This document shows positions 6,348-14,056 of a stretch of 14,683 bases of DNA, one piece after another. The stretch is taken from the NCBI GenBank assembly GCA_039714435.1, contig JBDLJJ010000063.1, positions 1 to 14,683 on the forward strand, in the 5' to 3' direction. The position numbers were made by a program, and so were the translations under genes. This stretch comes from JAZDDE01 sp039714435 (GTDB taxonomy: Bacteria; Gemmatimonadota; Gemmatimonadetes; Palauibacterales; Palauibacteraceae). Positions within the stretch are counted from its first letter, which is position 1. Every line of letters starts with the position of its first letter. The notes under the pieces are model-generated. The model was not told the origin of the DNA. It saw only the letters and a list, made by a program, of their open reading frames with translations, and made no database searches.

Positions 6348-8027
6348 TCACGCGTCCAGGCGGCGGCTCGCCACCACATAGGGTACGAGCGTAGTGAGGC
6401 CGCACACGGCCAGCGTCAGTACCAGCGCGGTCCCCAGTTCCCAGCCCACCGCCTGTGTGGCCTCCCCGCCGGTGAATCCCGACCACACGTGGCGCCGCAA
6501 AGGCAGATACTGGACCAGGATCACAAGGATCAGGTTCCCTACGGCGCCTAACATGAACAGCAGCCCCCCCACTGAAGTCGGAATCTGCGCCGCGTTCTCG
6601 GCCTCGAACTGAGGAAAGAACACTCCCCAGGCCAGCGCCTGACTGGCGAACGCCAGGCTCAGCGCGGCCGTGGTCACGAGCGCCAGCACCAGGAAACCGG
6701 TCTCCACTCCGAGAAACGCGTTGGTGACCCACGCCAGAGCTACGGCCAGGACGGTCAGAGGCGCGGCCCCGATCCAGAACTTGGACCACATCAGAGTTGA
6801 CGTCTGTACCGGAGACGAGCCGAGCAGCCACAGCGTACGGCCTTCCAGGCTATACGACGGGAACACGAAGCGGGCCGCGATGGCCGCGAGGACAAAACCC
6901 GACAGCGCCAGGTTCAGAAAGAAGACGATCGACACCAGCCAGCGCTGAAGCACCTCGTTCGATCGTATCGGAAGCACCCGGATATTATACACATAGACAA
7001 CTACGAGGACGGCCAGAAGGATGAGCTGCGACCACTGCGTGGTGTCGCGGAAGAAGGTGCGGGTGTCTTTCAGAATCAACTCCCGCCTGCGCAGTGGTAG
7101 CGGCGAAAGCAGGGTCTCATACGCTCTCCACCCGGCGTGCCTGCGGACCCGCTGGTCGGCGCCTTCTTGAGCCTTCGTGAAACACAGGGAAAACATGCGC
7201 CAGTGCAGGAGGGCTCCCAGCACGACCAGGCCGGCGGCGGTGCTCCACAGGAGTAGCAGCCAGAAAGGATCGAACCCCCCTTCCAGGTATCCGGTCATCG
7301 CATCGGCCGTCCACTGCGAAGAAAGCCACGGAGAGGATGGTCCGCGTAGAACCGCCAGGTAGTCCACCAGCTCGCGAGACGCGTCCGGGTTTACGAGCCG
7401 CTCCGGCCGCAGCAGGCGCAGCCCGAGCACCAGAAGGCCGACAGTAGCGATAGAGACAAAAGTCAGAATGTCGCGCGAACGGGCGGCGGGAAATACCCGG
7501 ACGAGCAAGAGCGTCACCGCGCTGCCTACGACCGCGGGAATCAAAAAGAAGGGAATCAGGGCCGAAGCGGATACGGCGTAGAAGCCGATTCCTCCCTCGA
7601 AAACCTGTTCGTAAGCGATCAGGAGCGGAAGCATCAGAAGCAAGACCATCCAGGACGAGCTGACCAGAGTCTCCGTCAGTCGCGCGAAGTAGACCGCCAG
7701 CCAGTCCACCGGCGCCGAACGGATCGCGGGCAGGTCGCGGGCCAGGAAAAAGCTGGACAGAGCCGCGATGAGGCTGGACAGAAGCAGGATGCCAAGCATG
7801 GCCAGGAGGCCGATGGAAAGTATCTTGGAGGCCAGAAGCGGCCCCAGATCTTCAACCATTAACAGGATCTCGAGAAGCCGGGTGATCCCCCAGTACAACC
7901 CGTATCCCACGAGCAGACCGAGTGCCCCTATCAGCAGCCGACGCGCCGTCCTTGATCCCCCGCCCCTGCTGCGCTGCTTGATCGTGAGCAGCTTCGGGCT
8001 CAAGAGCGTACGGTACGTACCGATCAT
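6348..8027 (-). CDS. ABC transporter permease, putative ABC exporter family
   Basis: This 559-residue integral membrane protein has about 12 hydrophobic segments in two halves, separated by a charged cytoplasmic region near residues 290-345 (HWRMFSLCFTKAQEGADQRV, then PLRRRELILKDTRTFFRDTTQWSQL). The halves likely arose by duplication: the phrase 'KD-x-R-x-x-x-R-D-x-x-Q-W-x-Q' before a helix is typical of the putative ABC exporter permeases paired with EcsA/YtrB-like ATPases. The substrate is unknown. Its ATG overlaps the ATPase stop (ATGA, 8024-8027), so the two are translationally coupled and surely form one transporter. No periplasmic binding protein is encoded, which fits export rather than uptake. 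It is the last gene of the long minus-strand run. Confidence 0.85.
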   Translation of the reverse strand: MIGTYRTLLSPKLLTIKQRSRGGGSRTARRLLIGALGLLVGYGLYWGITRLLEILLMVEDLGPLLASKILSIGLLAMLGILLLSSLIAALSSFFLARDLPAIRSAPVDWLAVYFARLTETLVSSSWMVLLLMLPLLIAYEQVFEGGIGFYAVSASALIPFFLIPAVVGSAVTLLLVRVFPAARSRDILTFVSIATVGLLVLGLRLLRPERLVNPDASRELVDYLAVLRGPSSPWLSSQWTADAMTGYLEGGFDPFWLLLLWSTAAGLVVLGALLHWRMFSLCFTKAQEGADQRVRRHAGWRAYETLLSPLPLRRRELILKDTRTFFRDTTQWSQLILLAVLVVVYVYNIRVLPIRSNEVLQRWLVSIVFFLNLALSGFVLAAIAARFVFPSYSLEGRTLWLLGSSPVQTSTLMWSKFWIGAAPLTVLAVALAWVTNAFLGVETGFLVLALVTTAALSLAFASQALAWGVFFPQFEAENAAQIPTSVGGLLFMLGAVGNLILVILVQYLPLRRHVWSGFTGGEATQAVGWELGTALVLTLAVCGLTTLVPYVVASRRLDA

Positions 8028-8782
8028 TGACTCAGCACGCGCTCTATGTCTTCGTCCGTGGCTCCCCGCGTGATGCGGAGAAAGATCTCCTCCAGGCCGG
8101 CTCCTTCCGAAGCCGCCTGTCGCCGCAGATCTTCCAGCGTGCCGAAAGCAGCCAGCTGTCCGCGATGGATCACGGCCATGACGTCGGCCAGATTTTCCGC
8201 CAGCTCCAGGGTATGCGTCGATACGAGCGCGGTCCCCCCCTTGTCTACGAATGATCGGAGCAAATCCTTGAACAGCCAGGCGGAACGCGGATCCAGGCCG
8301 ACCATGGGCTCGTCGATTACCAGAACCTTCGGACTATGGACCAGAGCGGACGAAATAATGAGTTTCTGGCGCATCCCGTGGCTGTACGCCTCGACCAACT
8401 GATCTTTCCAGGGCATCAGGTCCCACAGTTCCAGCAACTCGTCGATCCGGGTCTCGACTTCGGGCCCGGACATTCCCCACAGGCCGGCGGTGAATCTCAG
8501 CAGCTCGGCTCCGGTCAGCTTTTCGTACACGAAGGGACGATCCGGAACAAAGCCGAGAATGGCCTTGGCCAGGTCTGGCGCCTCGTGAACGTCGTGTCCT
8601 CCCAGCAGGACCCGGCCGGCGTCGGGCCGGAGAATGCCTGCTATCATGCGCAGCGTTGTAGTCTTGCCCGCCCCGTTCGGACCCAGCAGGCCAAAGATGC
8701 AGTTAGCCGGAATCTCGACGTCGATCCCCGCTACCGCGGTGAAATCACCGTACTTCTTGGTCAGGCCTTCAAGAACGATCAC
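8024..8782 (-). CDS. ABC transporter ATP-binding protein (EcsA/YtrB-like)
   Basis: This 252-residue nucleotide-binding domain has all core motifs. Walker A is GPNGAGKT (34-41), the signature is YSHGMRQK (133-140, a non-canonical form of LSGGQ), Walker B is VLVIDEP (153-159), the D-loop is GLD (162-164), and the switch His is His190 in STH. The Q-loop position reads GFVPDRPFVYEKLTG, with Asp where Gln is usual; such P-E/P-D variants are common among EcsA-type exporters, so the protein need not be inactive. It drives the permease encoded directly after it. The start is GTG, overlapping the stop of the preceding gene (GTGA, 8779-8782). Confidence 0.94.
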   Translation of the reverse strand: MIVLEGLTKKYGDFTAVAGIDVEIPANCIFGLLGPNGAGKTTTLRMIAGILRPDAGRVLLGGHDVHEAPDLAKAILGFVPDRPFVYEKLTGAELLRFTAGLWGMSGPEVETRIDELLELWDLMPWKDQLVEAYSHGMRQKLIISSALVHSPKVLVIDEPMVGLDPRSAWLFKDLLRSFVDKGGTALVSTHTLELAENLADVMAVIHRGQLAAFGTLEDLRRQAASEGAGLEEIFLRITRGATDEDIERVLSQ

Positions 8783-9561
8783 GGGCTGGTCCCCTGGGGC
8801 TGATTTCGATTGAAAAACGCGATCTCGAACGTCGTCCGCTCCATCCGGATGCCACCCGGAAGTGGCCCTTCGAGGACCCTTCCGTTCTCGTCGATCCAGA
8901 GCTCTTCCTCCGTTCCGTCCGCCGCGTTGATGACGCGCCAGGCCTGCACGGTATCTTCACGAACGGAAAACCAGCGCCCAGTCAGGGAATCCAGATCGGC
9001 GCTGTCAGGCCAGACCCGGCTCGCCTGCTGTGCGACACTCAACTCCAGCCTGCGCACCACACCCTGAACGGGATCGTATAGATCGACGGCGAATCGGTCG
9101 CCCGGTCGGGCACTTCCATCGGCGGCAAAGCGGAGCGGCCACGTAGAGTCGAGAAACAGTGGATCTTCGGGCGAGCGAAGCGCGCGGAAGCTCGTGAGCA
9201 CCGTGTCGCCCTGCGTGATTCGCTGCACCATCAGGCTGTCGAGCGCCAGGCTGGCCCCCTGCCAGGCCTCAGTCCGGACGTCGGATACGCCGGCGCTGCC
9301 AAGCCCGGGGAGTTCCAAAACGACTCGCCTGGTCGTCTTGAAGCCTGTTGCGCCAGGGAGGGTATCCAAGTCCAGCTGAGCCCAGCCGGCTCGTTCTCCG
9401 GCCAGGTAGAGAGCGTAGTAGGCCGCACCGGGCGGCAGCGTTCTCGCCGCCTCCGCCAGTCGGGCCAGCTCGCCGGGGAACAACACTCTTTGGGCATGCC
9501 AGCCGAGCACGCCGCCCCACAGGGCCAGGATGAGCACGGCCAGCGCTCGCCGCGTCAGCAC
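8779..9561 (-). CDS. Membrane-anchored or exported hypothetical protein between MocA-like and ABC genes
   Basis: No family is recognised with confidence. One hydrophobic helix at the N-terminus (ALAVLILALWGGVLGW, residues 6-21) works as a membrane anchor or signal sequence. The remaining 235 residues are soluble and beta-rich, with alternating hydrophobic patterns and many Asp/Thr/Arg: AGERAGWAQLDLDTLPGA, VVLELPGLGSAG, ALDSLMVQRITQGD, LWIDENGRVLEGPLPGGIRM. The 'G-x-x-x-G-W ... R-V-x-L-x-L ... L-x-I-D-x-x-G-R-V' style recalls the N-terminal region of exported transglutaminase-like proteins, but no transglutaminase Cys-His-Asp core follows. The GTG start overlaps the preceding stop by 7 nt (9555-9561) and its stop overlaps the ATPase start, so it is made together with the transporter. 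It may be an accessory or periplasmic partner of the exporter; that is inference from position. Confidence 0.75.
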   Translation of the reverse strand: MLTRRALAVLILALWGGVLGWHAQRVLFPGELARLAEAARTLPPGAAYYALYLAGERAGWAQLDLDTLPGATGFKTTRRVVLELPGLGSAGVSDVRTEAWQGASLALDSLMVQRITQGDTVLTSFRALRSPEDPLFLDSTWPLRFAADGSARPGDRFAVDLYDPVQGVVRRLELSVAQQASRVWPDSADLDSLTGRWFSVREDTVQAWRVINAADGTEEELWIDENGRVLEGPLPGGIRMERTTFEIAFFNRNQPQGTSP

Positions 9562-10184
9562 GCGCCGCCGCGTTCCGTCTGTAAGCGGGCCAGGGCGCGG
9601 CTGTATTCATCGGGATCATCGATGTCGATAGGCGCTGGTATCTCGAGTTCCACCTCGAGCACTGGCTGGCAAACCGCGGCCAGCGCCTCCCAAACGCGAC
9701 GCGAGCCGGTTTCCCGCAGGCGGTCCGCCACGAGGGCGGTCTCGAACACGACCGGATGTCCGGGCCGATCCATGTAACGGGCCCGGACCAGCCCTCTCGT
9801 GGATCTCCAGGACGAAACCACGGCCCGGATGTCGGAGCGCCGCACTCCCGGCTCGTCTCCCAGCAGGACGGCAGCCGCCTCCGCACCTCGTTCGTGGAGG
9901 CTCCTGACCCCGGCCATAACCGAGGACAGAATCCCGGCCTCGTAGCCGGCGTGAACCATGATCTCCGCGTCTGTCGGCGTCAGATGTGCCTCGATGAGAG
10001 GTGCTTGATGTCCGAGAACCACTATTACGGGGCGAAGATCGGCGGCAACGGCCGTGGCCACAACAGTTTCAATAACGCTGCGGCCGCCGAACTGAAGCAG
10101 AGGTTTCGGTCCTCCCGGCATTCGGCTCGAAAGACCCGCCGCCAGGATGAGTCCGGCTACGGGCGCCTCCGCCCCAGCGGTCAA
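9555..10184 (-). CDS. MocA/MobA-like nucleotidyltransferase (molybdenum cofactor cytidylyl- or guanylyltransferase type)
   Basis: This 209-residue GT-A-type NTP transferase has the N-terminal motif LILAAGLSSRM (12-22) with Lys27 in GGPKPLL, which binds the nucleotide. GDEP (109-112) is the metal-binding turn and RPGHPV (140-145) is the substrate loop typical of MocA. It closes with IDIDDPDEY (186-194). MocA adds CMP to molybdopterin for the xanthine dehydrogenase/aldehyde oxidase/CO dehydrogenase family; MobA adds GMP for the DMSO reductase family. Pairing with XdhC points to the MocA side. The start is TTG at 10184, overlapping the XdhC stop (TTGA, 10181-10184); no ATG or GTG precedes the conserved motif in frame. 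No molybdoenzyme gene is present in the window. Confidence 0.88.
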   Translation of the reverse strand: MTAGAEAPVAGLILAAGLSSRMPGGPKPLLQFGGRSVIETVVATAVAADLRPVIVVLGHQAPLIEAHLTPTDAEIMVHAGYEAGILSSVMAGVRSLHERGAEAAAVLLGDEPGVRRSDIRAVVSSWRSTRGLVRARYMDRPGHPVVFETALVADRLRETGSRRVWEALAAVCQPVLEVELEIPAPIDIDDPDEYSRALARLQTERGGAC

Positions 10185-11239
10185 GCGCCTGACCGGCCGC
10201 TGTCACGGCCCCTCAGGACCGCCAGCAGCTCGGCAAGGATCGACAAGGCTATTTCCTGTGGAGACTGGGCCCCGATATCCATCCCGACAGGACCGTGAAT
10301 TTGGCTCAGATCGGAATCGCTGAAACCCTCGTCGGCGAGCGCTTCGCGGCGTAGTCTCTGTGTCCGCCGTCCGCCCAGCAGACCTATGTATCGGCACCCG
10401 GCACGAAGTGCGGCTGACAGGGCGGGCACGTCCAGCTTGTGGTCGTGGCTGAGAACGACGACGCTGACGTAAGGGTCAAGCCCCATTCGGCCCAGACCCT
10501 CCTCGGGCCACTCCGCAAACACATGCCGTGCGTCCGGATACTGATCCGCCTGGGCATATTGGGATCTCGGATCCACCAGCGTCACAGCGATGCCGGCAAA
10601 AGCAGCCAGATGGCAGAGCGCCTGCGCCACGAGCCCGCCGCCGACAATCGCCAGGCGAGAAGAAGGCAGATAGGCCTCCGCGAAAACCTCCGTCGCTCCA
10701 CCGGCCAGCGAGAGGACGGCAGCCCCTCCCGTGTCGAGCAAGCTCCGGGCATCCTCGCAGGCCTCGGCGTCGAGGGCCTCTGATCCGAGTGATCCGACCC
10801 GCGAACCATCAGGCCGCACCAGCATCTTGCGCGTCCGGATGTCCTCAGACAGGCCCGTAAACAGAAGCGCCGCTTCGTCCCCGTCCAGGGCTTCGCCGAG
10901 AGCGGCCCAGGCCGCCTCTCCGGGTCGATGTGGCTCGACCAGCACGTCGATGTCACCGCCACAGGCCAGGCCGACAGAGGCCGCCAACTCGTCCGAGATT
11001 CCGTAGTGCATGAGGCGAGGAGTTCCATCTCGAACAACCTCCCTGATCGCCTCCGACAGATCGGCCTCGATGCAGCCGCTGGATATGGAGCCGGCTACCG
11101 CGCCACCCATGCTCGCCGCGAACCTGGCCCCCGGCCGGCGGGGAGCGCTCCTCTGAACCCTGAACAGGGTGGCGACGCCGCTGGCCTGTCCTCTCTGCGT
11201 CCAGCCCTCGACGCTGCTGCGGATCTCAGAGAAGCTCAT
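10181..11239 (-). CDS. xdhC: XdhC/CoxI family molybdoenzyme maturation protein
   Basis: This 352-residue protein has both halves of the XdhC family. The N-terminal domain has ATLFRVQRSAPRRPGARF (23-40) and GAVAGSISSGCIEADL (46-61), then LACGGDIDVLVEP (91-103). The C-terminal Rossmann domain starts LAIVGGGLVAQAL (196-208), continues through LSHDHKLD and YIGLLGGRRT (284-293), and ends with IHGPVGMDIGAQSPQEIALS. XdhC proteins bind molybdenum cofactor, help sulfurate it and insert it into xanthine dehydrogenase-type enzymes in the cytoplasm. The usual motif is SGGC; this protein has SSGC (53-56). It is followed at a 4-nt overlap by the MocA-like gene, the expected partner, while the target enzyme is not in view. 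The gene lies 12 bp after the degenerate GGDEF gene, so it is likely part of the same transcript. Confidence 0.93.
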   Translation of the reverse strand: MSFSEIRSSVEGWTQRGQASGVATLFRVQRSAPRRPGARFAASMGGAVAGSISSGCIEADLSEAIREVVRDGTPRLMHYGISDELAASVGLACGGDIDVLVEPHRPGEAAWAALGEALDGDEAALLFTGLSEDIRTRKMLVRPDGSRVGSLGSEALDAEACEDARSLLDTGGAAVLSLAGGATEVFAEAYLPSSRLAIVGGGLVAQALCHLAAFAGIAVTLVDPRSQYAQADQYPDARHVFAEWPEEGLGRMGLDPYVSVVVLSHDHKLDVPALSAALRAGCRYIGLLGGRRTQRLRREALADEGFSDSDLSQIHGPVGMDIGAQSPQEIALSILAELLAVLRGRDSGRSGA

Positions 11240-11251
11240 GGTGGCCCAAGA

Positions 11252-12238
11252 TCAAGCGTGCCGCTTGGTTTCCCGGACGGAGCCGTCGGGGTGAAGTACG
11301 GTCAAGCCCGGTGCGTTGAGAGGCTGACTGGCGATCTCGGCCACGACAACCGAGTCGCCGCCTATGTCGTGTGCCGATTTGAGAGCCCTGTCGGCATACT
11401 CGATCATCTTCTCCGGCTCAGCGCCCGACGAATCGAAGTAGCTGATGCCGGCGCTGACCAGAACCCGCGCCCCCCACGCCGTGTCCGCGGCTGAACACTC
11501 CTCCAGAATTCGGCGGGCGAACGTATTGGCGCCCACTGGGTCTTCCTTTTGAAGCAGGACCGCGAACCGATGCTCCTCGAGCGCCGCGAAAGTGTTCATC
11601 TGCCTTGCGTGCCGAAACAGCGCCTTGATCAGAGTTTTCTCGGCCCGGTCTTGAGTTGTCGAGCCGTACAGGGTGTCGTAGTCCTCGATCCCATCGATGC
11701 GGAACAGTACCAGGCTCAAAGGTGGATCGCGGCGTGCTCCCGCCACGGCCCGCACGAACACGAAGTCGAACACGGAGGGAGTCGCCATGGCGGCTCTGGC
11801 CCGAGCCAGCTCGTCGTCCGCCTCCTCGGAAGGGCCTCCTGGGTGACCTCCGGCAGCGCCGCCCAGAAGGGCGTCCGCCCAGCGCTCTCTAAGCCACCCG
11901 GCGCCGAAGCTCGCCGCCGCCACCAGCAGGACCACCAGCTGCACGGTGAACCAGCGAATAGGGACGTCGGCGTTCGCAGCGGCTACAAATTCGGCCACGA
12001 AAGCCAGGGCTGCAGTCCAGACCAGGGCTGCCAGGGCGCCGCGCCAGCCCCAGCGGTCGGTGAGAATGAAGGCCGGAACCAGAGCCAGGATCCAGAACAG
12101 ATCTACCGAGGGGCCGAGGTAGCTCCCGAGGGTAATGCGAAAGATCGCCGCCACAGCGGGCGCCAGCACGGCGGCCGTGACAGCGTAGGACACGAGCGGC
12201 GGAATCGGCTGCTTGGGTTCTTCCTGGGACTTGGACAC
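11252..12238 (-). CDS. Membrane protein with degenerate (probably inactive) GGDEF domain
   Basis: The N-terminal part (about 14-115) has four hydrophobic segments (VSYAVTAAVLAPAVAAIF, LFWILALVPAFIL, ALAALVWTAALAFVAEFV, WFTVQLVVLLVAAASFGAGW), like a small membrane sensor. A linker follows (120-155), then residues about 156-302 align with the diguanylate cyclase fold: LSLVLFRIDGIEDYDTLYG, AEKTLIKALFRHARQ, FAVLLQ, and ISYFDSSGAEPEKMIEYADRALKSAH, the standard GGDEF C-terminus. The signature itself is EEHRF at 221-225 in place of GG(D/E)EF, and the I-site is RQMN (212-215) in place of RxxD. Catalysis is thus not expected; such proteins may bind GTP or c-di-GMP, or act through protein contacts. The start is GTG with AGGAG 5 nt upstream. 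It sits between etfA and xdhC, 12-20 bp from each. Confidence 0.82.
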   Translation of the reverse strand: MSKSQEEPKQPIPPLVSYAVTAAVLAPAVAAIFRITLGSYLGPSVDLFWILALVPAFILTDRWGWRGALAALVWTAALAFVAEFVAAANADVPIRWFTVQLVVLLVAAASFGAGWLRERWADALLGGAAGGHPGGPSEEADDELARARAAMATPSVFDFVFVRAVAGARRDPPLSLVLFRIDGIEDYDTLYGSTTQDRAEKTLIKALFRHARQMNTFAALEEHRFAVLLQKEDPVGANTFARRILEECSAADTAWGARVLVSAGISYFDSSGAEPEKMIEYADRALKSAHDIGGDSVVVAEIASQPLNAPGLTVLHPDGSVRETKRHA

Positions 12239-12258
12239 GGTGTCTCCTGTGAGGCGTG

Positions 12259-13245
12259 TCAGCCTCTCGCGGCCCGGGCGGCCCGGACTTCTTCTGCGAG
12301 GCGCGGAACTATCTCCAGCGCATCTCCTACGATCCCATAGTCGGCCACGTTGAAAATCGGCGCCTCGCGATCCCGGTTAATGGCCACGATCACCTTGGCC
12401 GTCCGCATCCCCGCCAGGTGCTGAATCGCGCCGCTGATTCCGACCGCGAAATATAAGCTCGGAGAAACGACCTTGCCCGTCTGACCCACCTGCTCCCCGT
12501 GTGGCCGCCAGCCAGCGTCGACGACCGCACGGCTCGCACCCAGCGTCGCCTCGTCGCCCAGTGACTCGACGAGATCTTCCAGGACGGACCAGTTCTCCGC
12601 CGACTGGAGGCCCCGCCCACCCGCTACGACCACGTCCGCTTCCCGGACGTCCAGCGCGGCTCGCTCAGAGGCCTCGATTTCGGTGACGCATATCCTTTCC
12701 TCTCCAGCGGGAACAGACACAGGCTCCAGCGCGCCAGCGGCCGGTCTTTGCTCTACCGGAAACACGTTCGGCCTGAGACTGACCAGAGCGGGCGAGCCTT
12801 TGAAACGGAACCGTCCATACGCCTTTCCGGCGTACATGGGCCGCTCCACCACTAACTCACCGTTCTCGGTGGAAATGGCCGTCACTTCGGTGGCCAGAGC
12901 CCGCCCCAGGCGAGCCGCGACGCGCGGGGCCAGGTCCTTGCCCTGAGCTGAGGCCGGAAACAGGATCGCCGCGTAGTCGTGCTGCCCGTGGAGCTTCGCG
13001 ACGGTCCGAACAGCGGCGTCCGGAGAGTACTGAGCAAGCTCGGCGCCTTCCGCTACGAATATTCGCTCGGCGCCATGTTCGGCCAGACTGGCGGCGGCCT
13101 GGGCCACGCCCGGACCCCCGATAACCAGCGCGTGGACACCCGCCCCCGACTCGGCCGCGATCCGGGATCCGGTCGACGTGGCCTCCCTCGCCACCCCACG
13201 CAGGGCTCCCGCTCGTGTCTCGGCAAAAACCAGGATGTCAGCCAT
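12259..13245 (-). CDS. etfA: Electron transfer flavoprotein, alpha subunit
   Basis: This 328-residue protein matches EtfA along its length. The N-terminal domain includes ILFPASAQGKDLAPRVAARL (94-113). The C-terminal FAD domain has VVVAGGRGL (205-213), GQTGKVVSPSLYFAVGISGA (254-273) with IQHLAGM after it, and VIVAINRDREAPIFNVADYG (285-304), the family signature. It forms a heterodimer with EtfB that holds FAD (and AMP in EtfB) and passes electrons from acyl-CoA and related dehydrogenases to ETF-quinone oxidoreductase at the membrane. Length is normal. Its ATG overlaps the etfB stop by one base (TGATG at 13243-13247). Neither a dehydrogenase nor an ETF-quinone oxidoreductase is encoded in the window. 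Confidence 0.97.
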   Translation of the reverse strand: MADILVFAETRAGALRGVAREATSTGSRIAAESGAGVHALVIGGPGVAQAAASLAEHGAERIFVAEGAELAQYSPDAAVRTVAKLHGQHDYAAILFPASAQGKDLAPRVAARLGRALATEVTAISTENGELVVERPMYAGKAYGRFRFKGSPALVSLRPNVFPVEQRPAAGALEPVSVPAGEERICVTEIEASERAALDVREADVVVAGGRGLQSAENWSVLEDLVESLGDEATLGASRAVVDAGWRPHGEQVGQTGKVVSPSLYFAVGISGAIQHLAGMRTAKVIVAINRDREAPIFNVADYGIVGDALEIVPRLAEEVRAARAARG

Positions 13246-13994
13246 CAGAGGACCTTGGCTTCCTGTTGAAGCAGCCGGACGAGCTCGGATACCGCATCCG
13301 GCCCTTCCCCGACGATTCTCGCGGCGGGTCGCGGCGGGGGTTCACTGAGAGCGACAAGCTCCAGCCCCGAGGCCGGAAGATCCACCGCTTTTTGCTCCAG
13401 TGGCTTCTTCTTCGCGGCCATGATTCCCTTCAGATTCGGGCGGCGCGGAGTATTGAGTCCCTTCTGGGCCGAGATGACCGCGGGTAGCGAGAACTCCACC
13501 ACTTCGTGCCCCCCCTCGACCTCGCGGCGCGCCGTGGCGCGGGACCCTTCGATGCTCAGGTCGACGACCACGGTTACGCAGGGCAGCTCGAGCAGCTCGG
13601 CCACCATCTGCGGCACCTGCATGTTGTCGTCATCGATCGCCTGCTTGCCGAACAACAGAAGGTCGAAGGGGCGGCCCCTGATTTCCTCAGCCAGCGCGTG
13701 GGCCACCACCAGGCCATCGTTAGATTCCTCGGCCTGAAGGAGAACGGCCTCATCGGCTCCCAGAGCGATCGCGGAGCGAAGTGTCTCCGCGGACTTCTCG
13801 GACCCGACCGTCATCACGGTGACGGAACCTTCGCCCGCCTGTTCTTTGCGCTGAAGGGCCTCCTCGATCGCGTATTCGTCGTACGGATTCAGCACATACT
13901 TCACTCCCGACGCATCCAGAGAGTCTCCGCTCGGGGCTATCCGCACGCGGGTTTCCGAATCCGGCACCCGCTTTACGCACACAATAGATTGCAC
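13245..13994 (-). CDS. etfB: Electron transfer flavoprotein, beta subunit
   Basis: This 249-residue protein is EtfB. It starts with VCVKRVPDSETRVRI and has the paired motifs VLNPYDEYAIEEAL (34-47) and ALGADEAVLLQ (77-87). The nucleotide loop is FGKQAIDDDNMQVPQMVAEL (115-134). The partner-recognition segment NTPRRPNLKGIMAAKKKPLE (181-200) matches the EtfB signature. EtfB binds AMP structurally and its recognition loop contacts client dehydrogenases. The start is GTG at 13994 with only a weak purine stretch upstream. It is the first member of the etfBA pair and follows the hypothetical gene by 62 bp, a gap large enough for its own promoter, although none is clear by eye. Confidence 0.97.
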   Translation of the reverse strand: MQSIVCVKRVPDSETRVRIAPSGDSLDASGVKYVLNPYDEYAIEEALQRKEQAGEGSVTVMTVGSEKSAETLRSAIALGADEAVLLQAEESNDGLVVAHALAEEIRGRPFDLLLFGKQAIDDDNMQVPQMVAELLELPCVTVVVDLSIEGSRATARREVEGGHEVVEFSLPAVISAQKGLNTPRRPNLKGIMAAKKKPLEQKAVDLPASGLELVALSEPPPRPAARIVGEGPDAVSELVRLLQQEAKVL

Positions 13995-14056
13995 TCTTGT
14001 CTCGCTTCCAGTTTTCTTAGTCTCTGGGTTGTACTGGGCTACGTCCCGGCGGCCTG
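13995..14056 (-). other. 62-bp spacer upstream of etfB, with flanking palindrome
   Basis: GGCCTGTCAGGCC (14051-14063, perfect arms around one base) overlaps a perfect 14-bp palindrome AGGCCTGCAGGCCT (14059-14072), both at the 3' end of the upstream gene. The minus-strand sequence after it has mixed T/C stretches but no clean T run. It could be a weak terminator or attenuator before etfB. Confidence 0.3.

Noticed and set aside
8024..8782. ABC ATPase as inactive because the Q-loop Gln is missing
   Set aside because: Walker A, Walker B, D-loop and switch His are all intact, and P-E/P-D in the Q-loop is seen in EcsA-type exporters.
11549..12340. 263-codon plus-strand reading frame
   Set aside because: Antisense to the degenerate GGDEF gene; no domain, and composition typical of a shadow frame.
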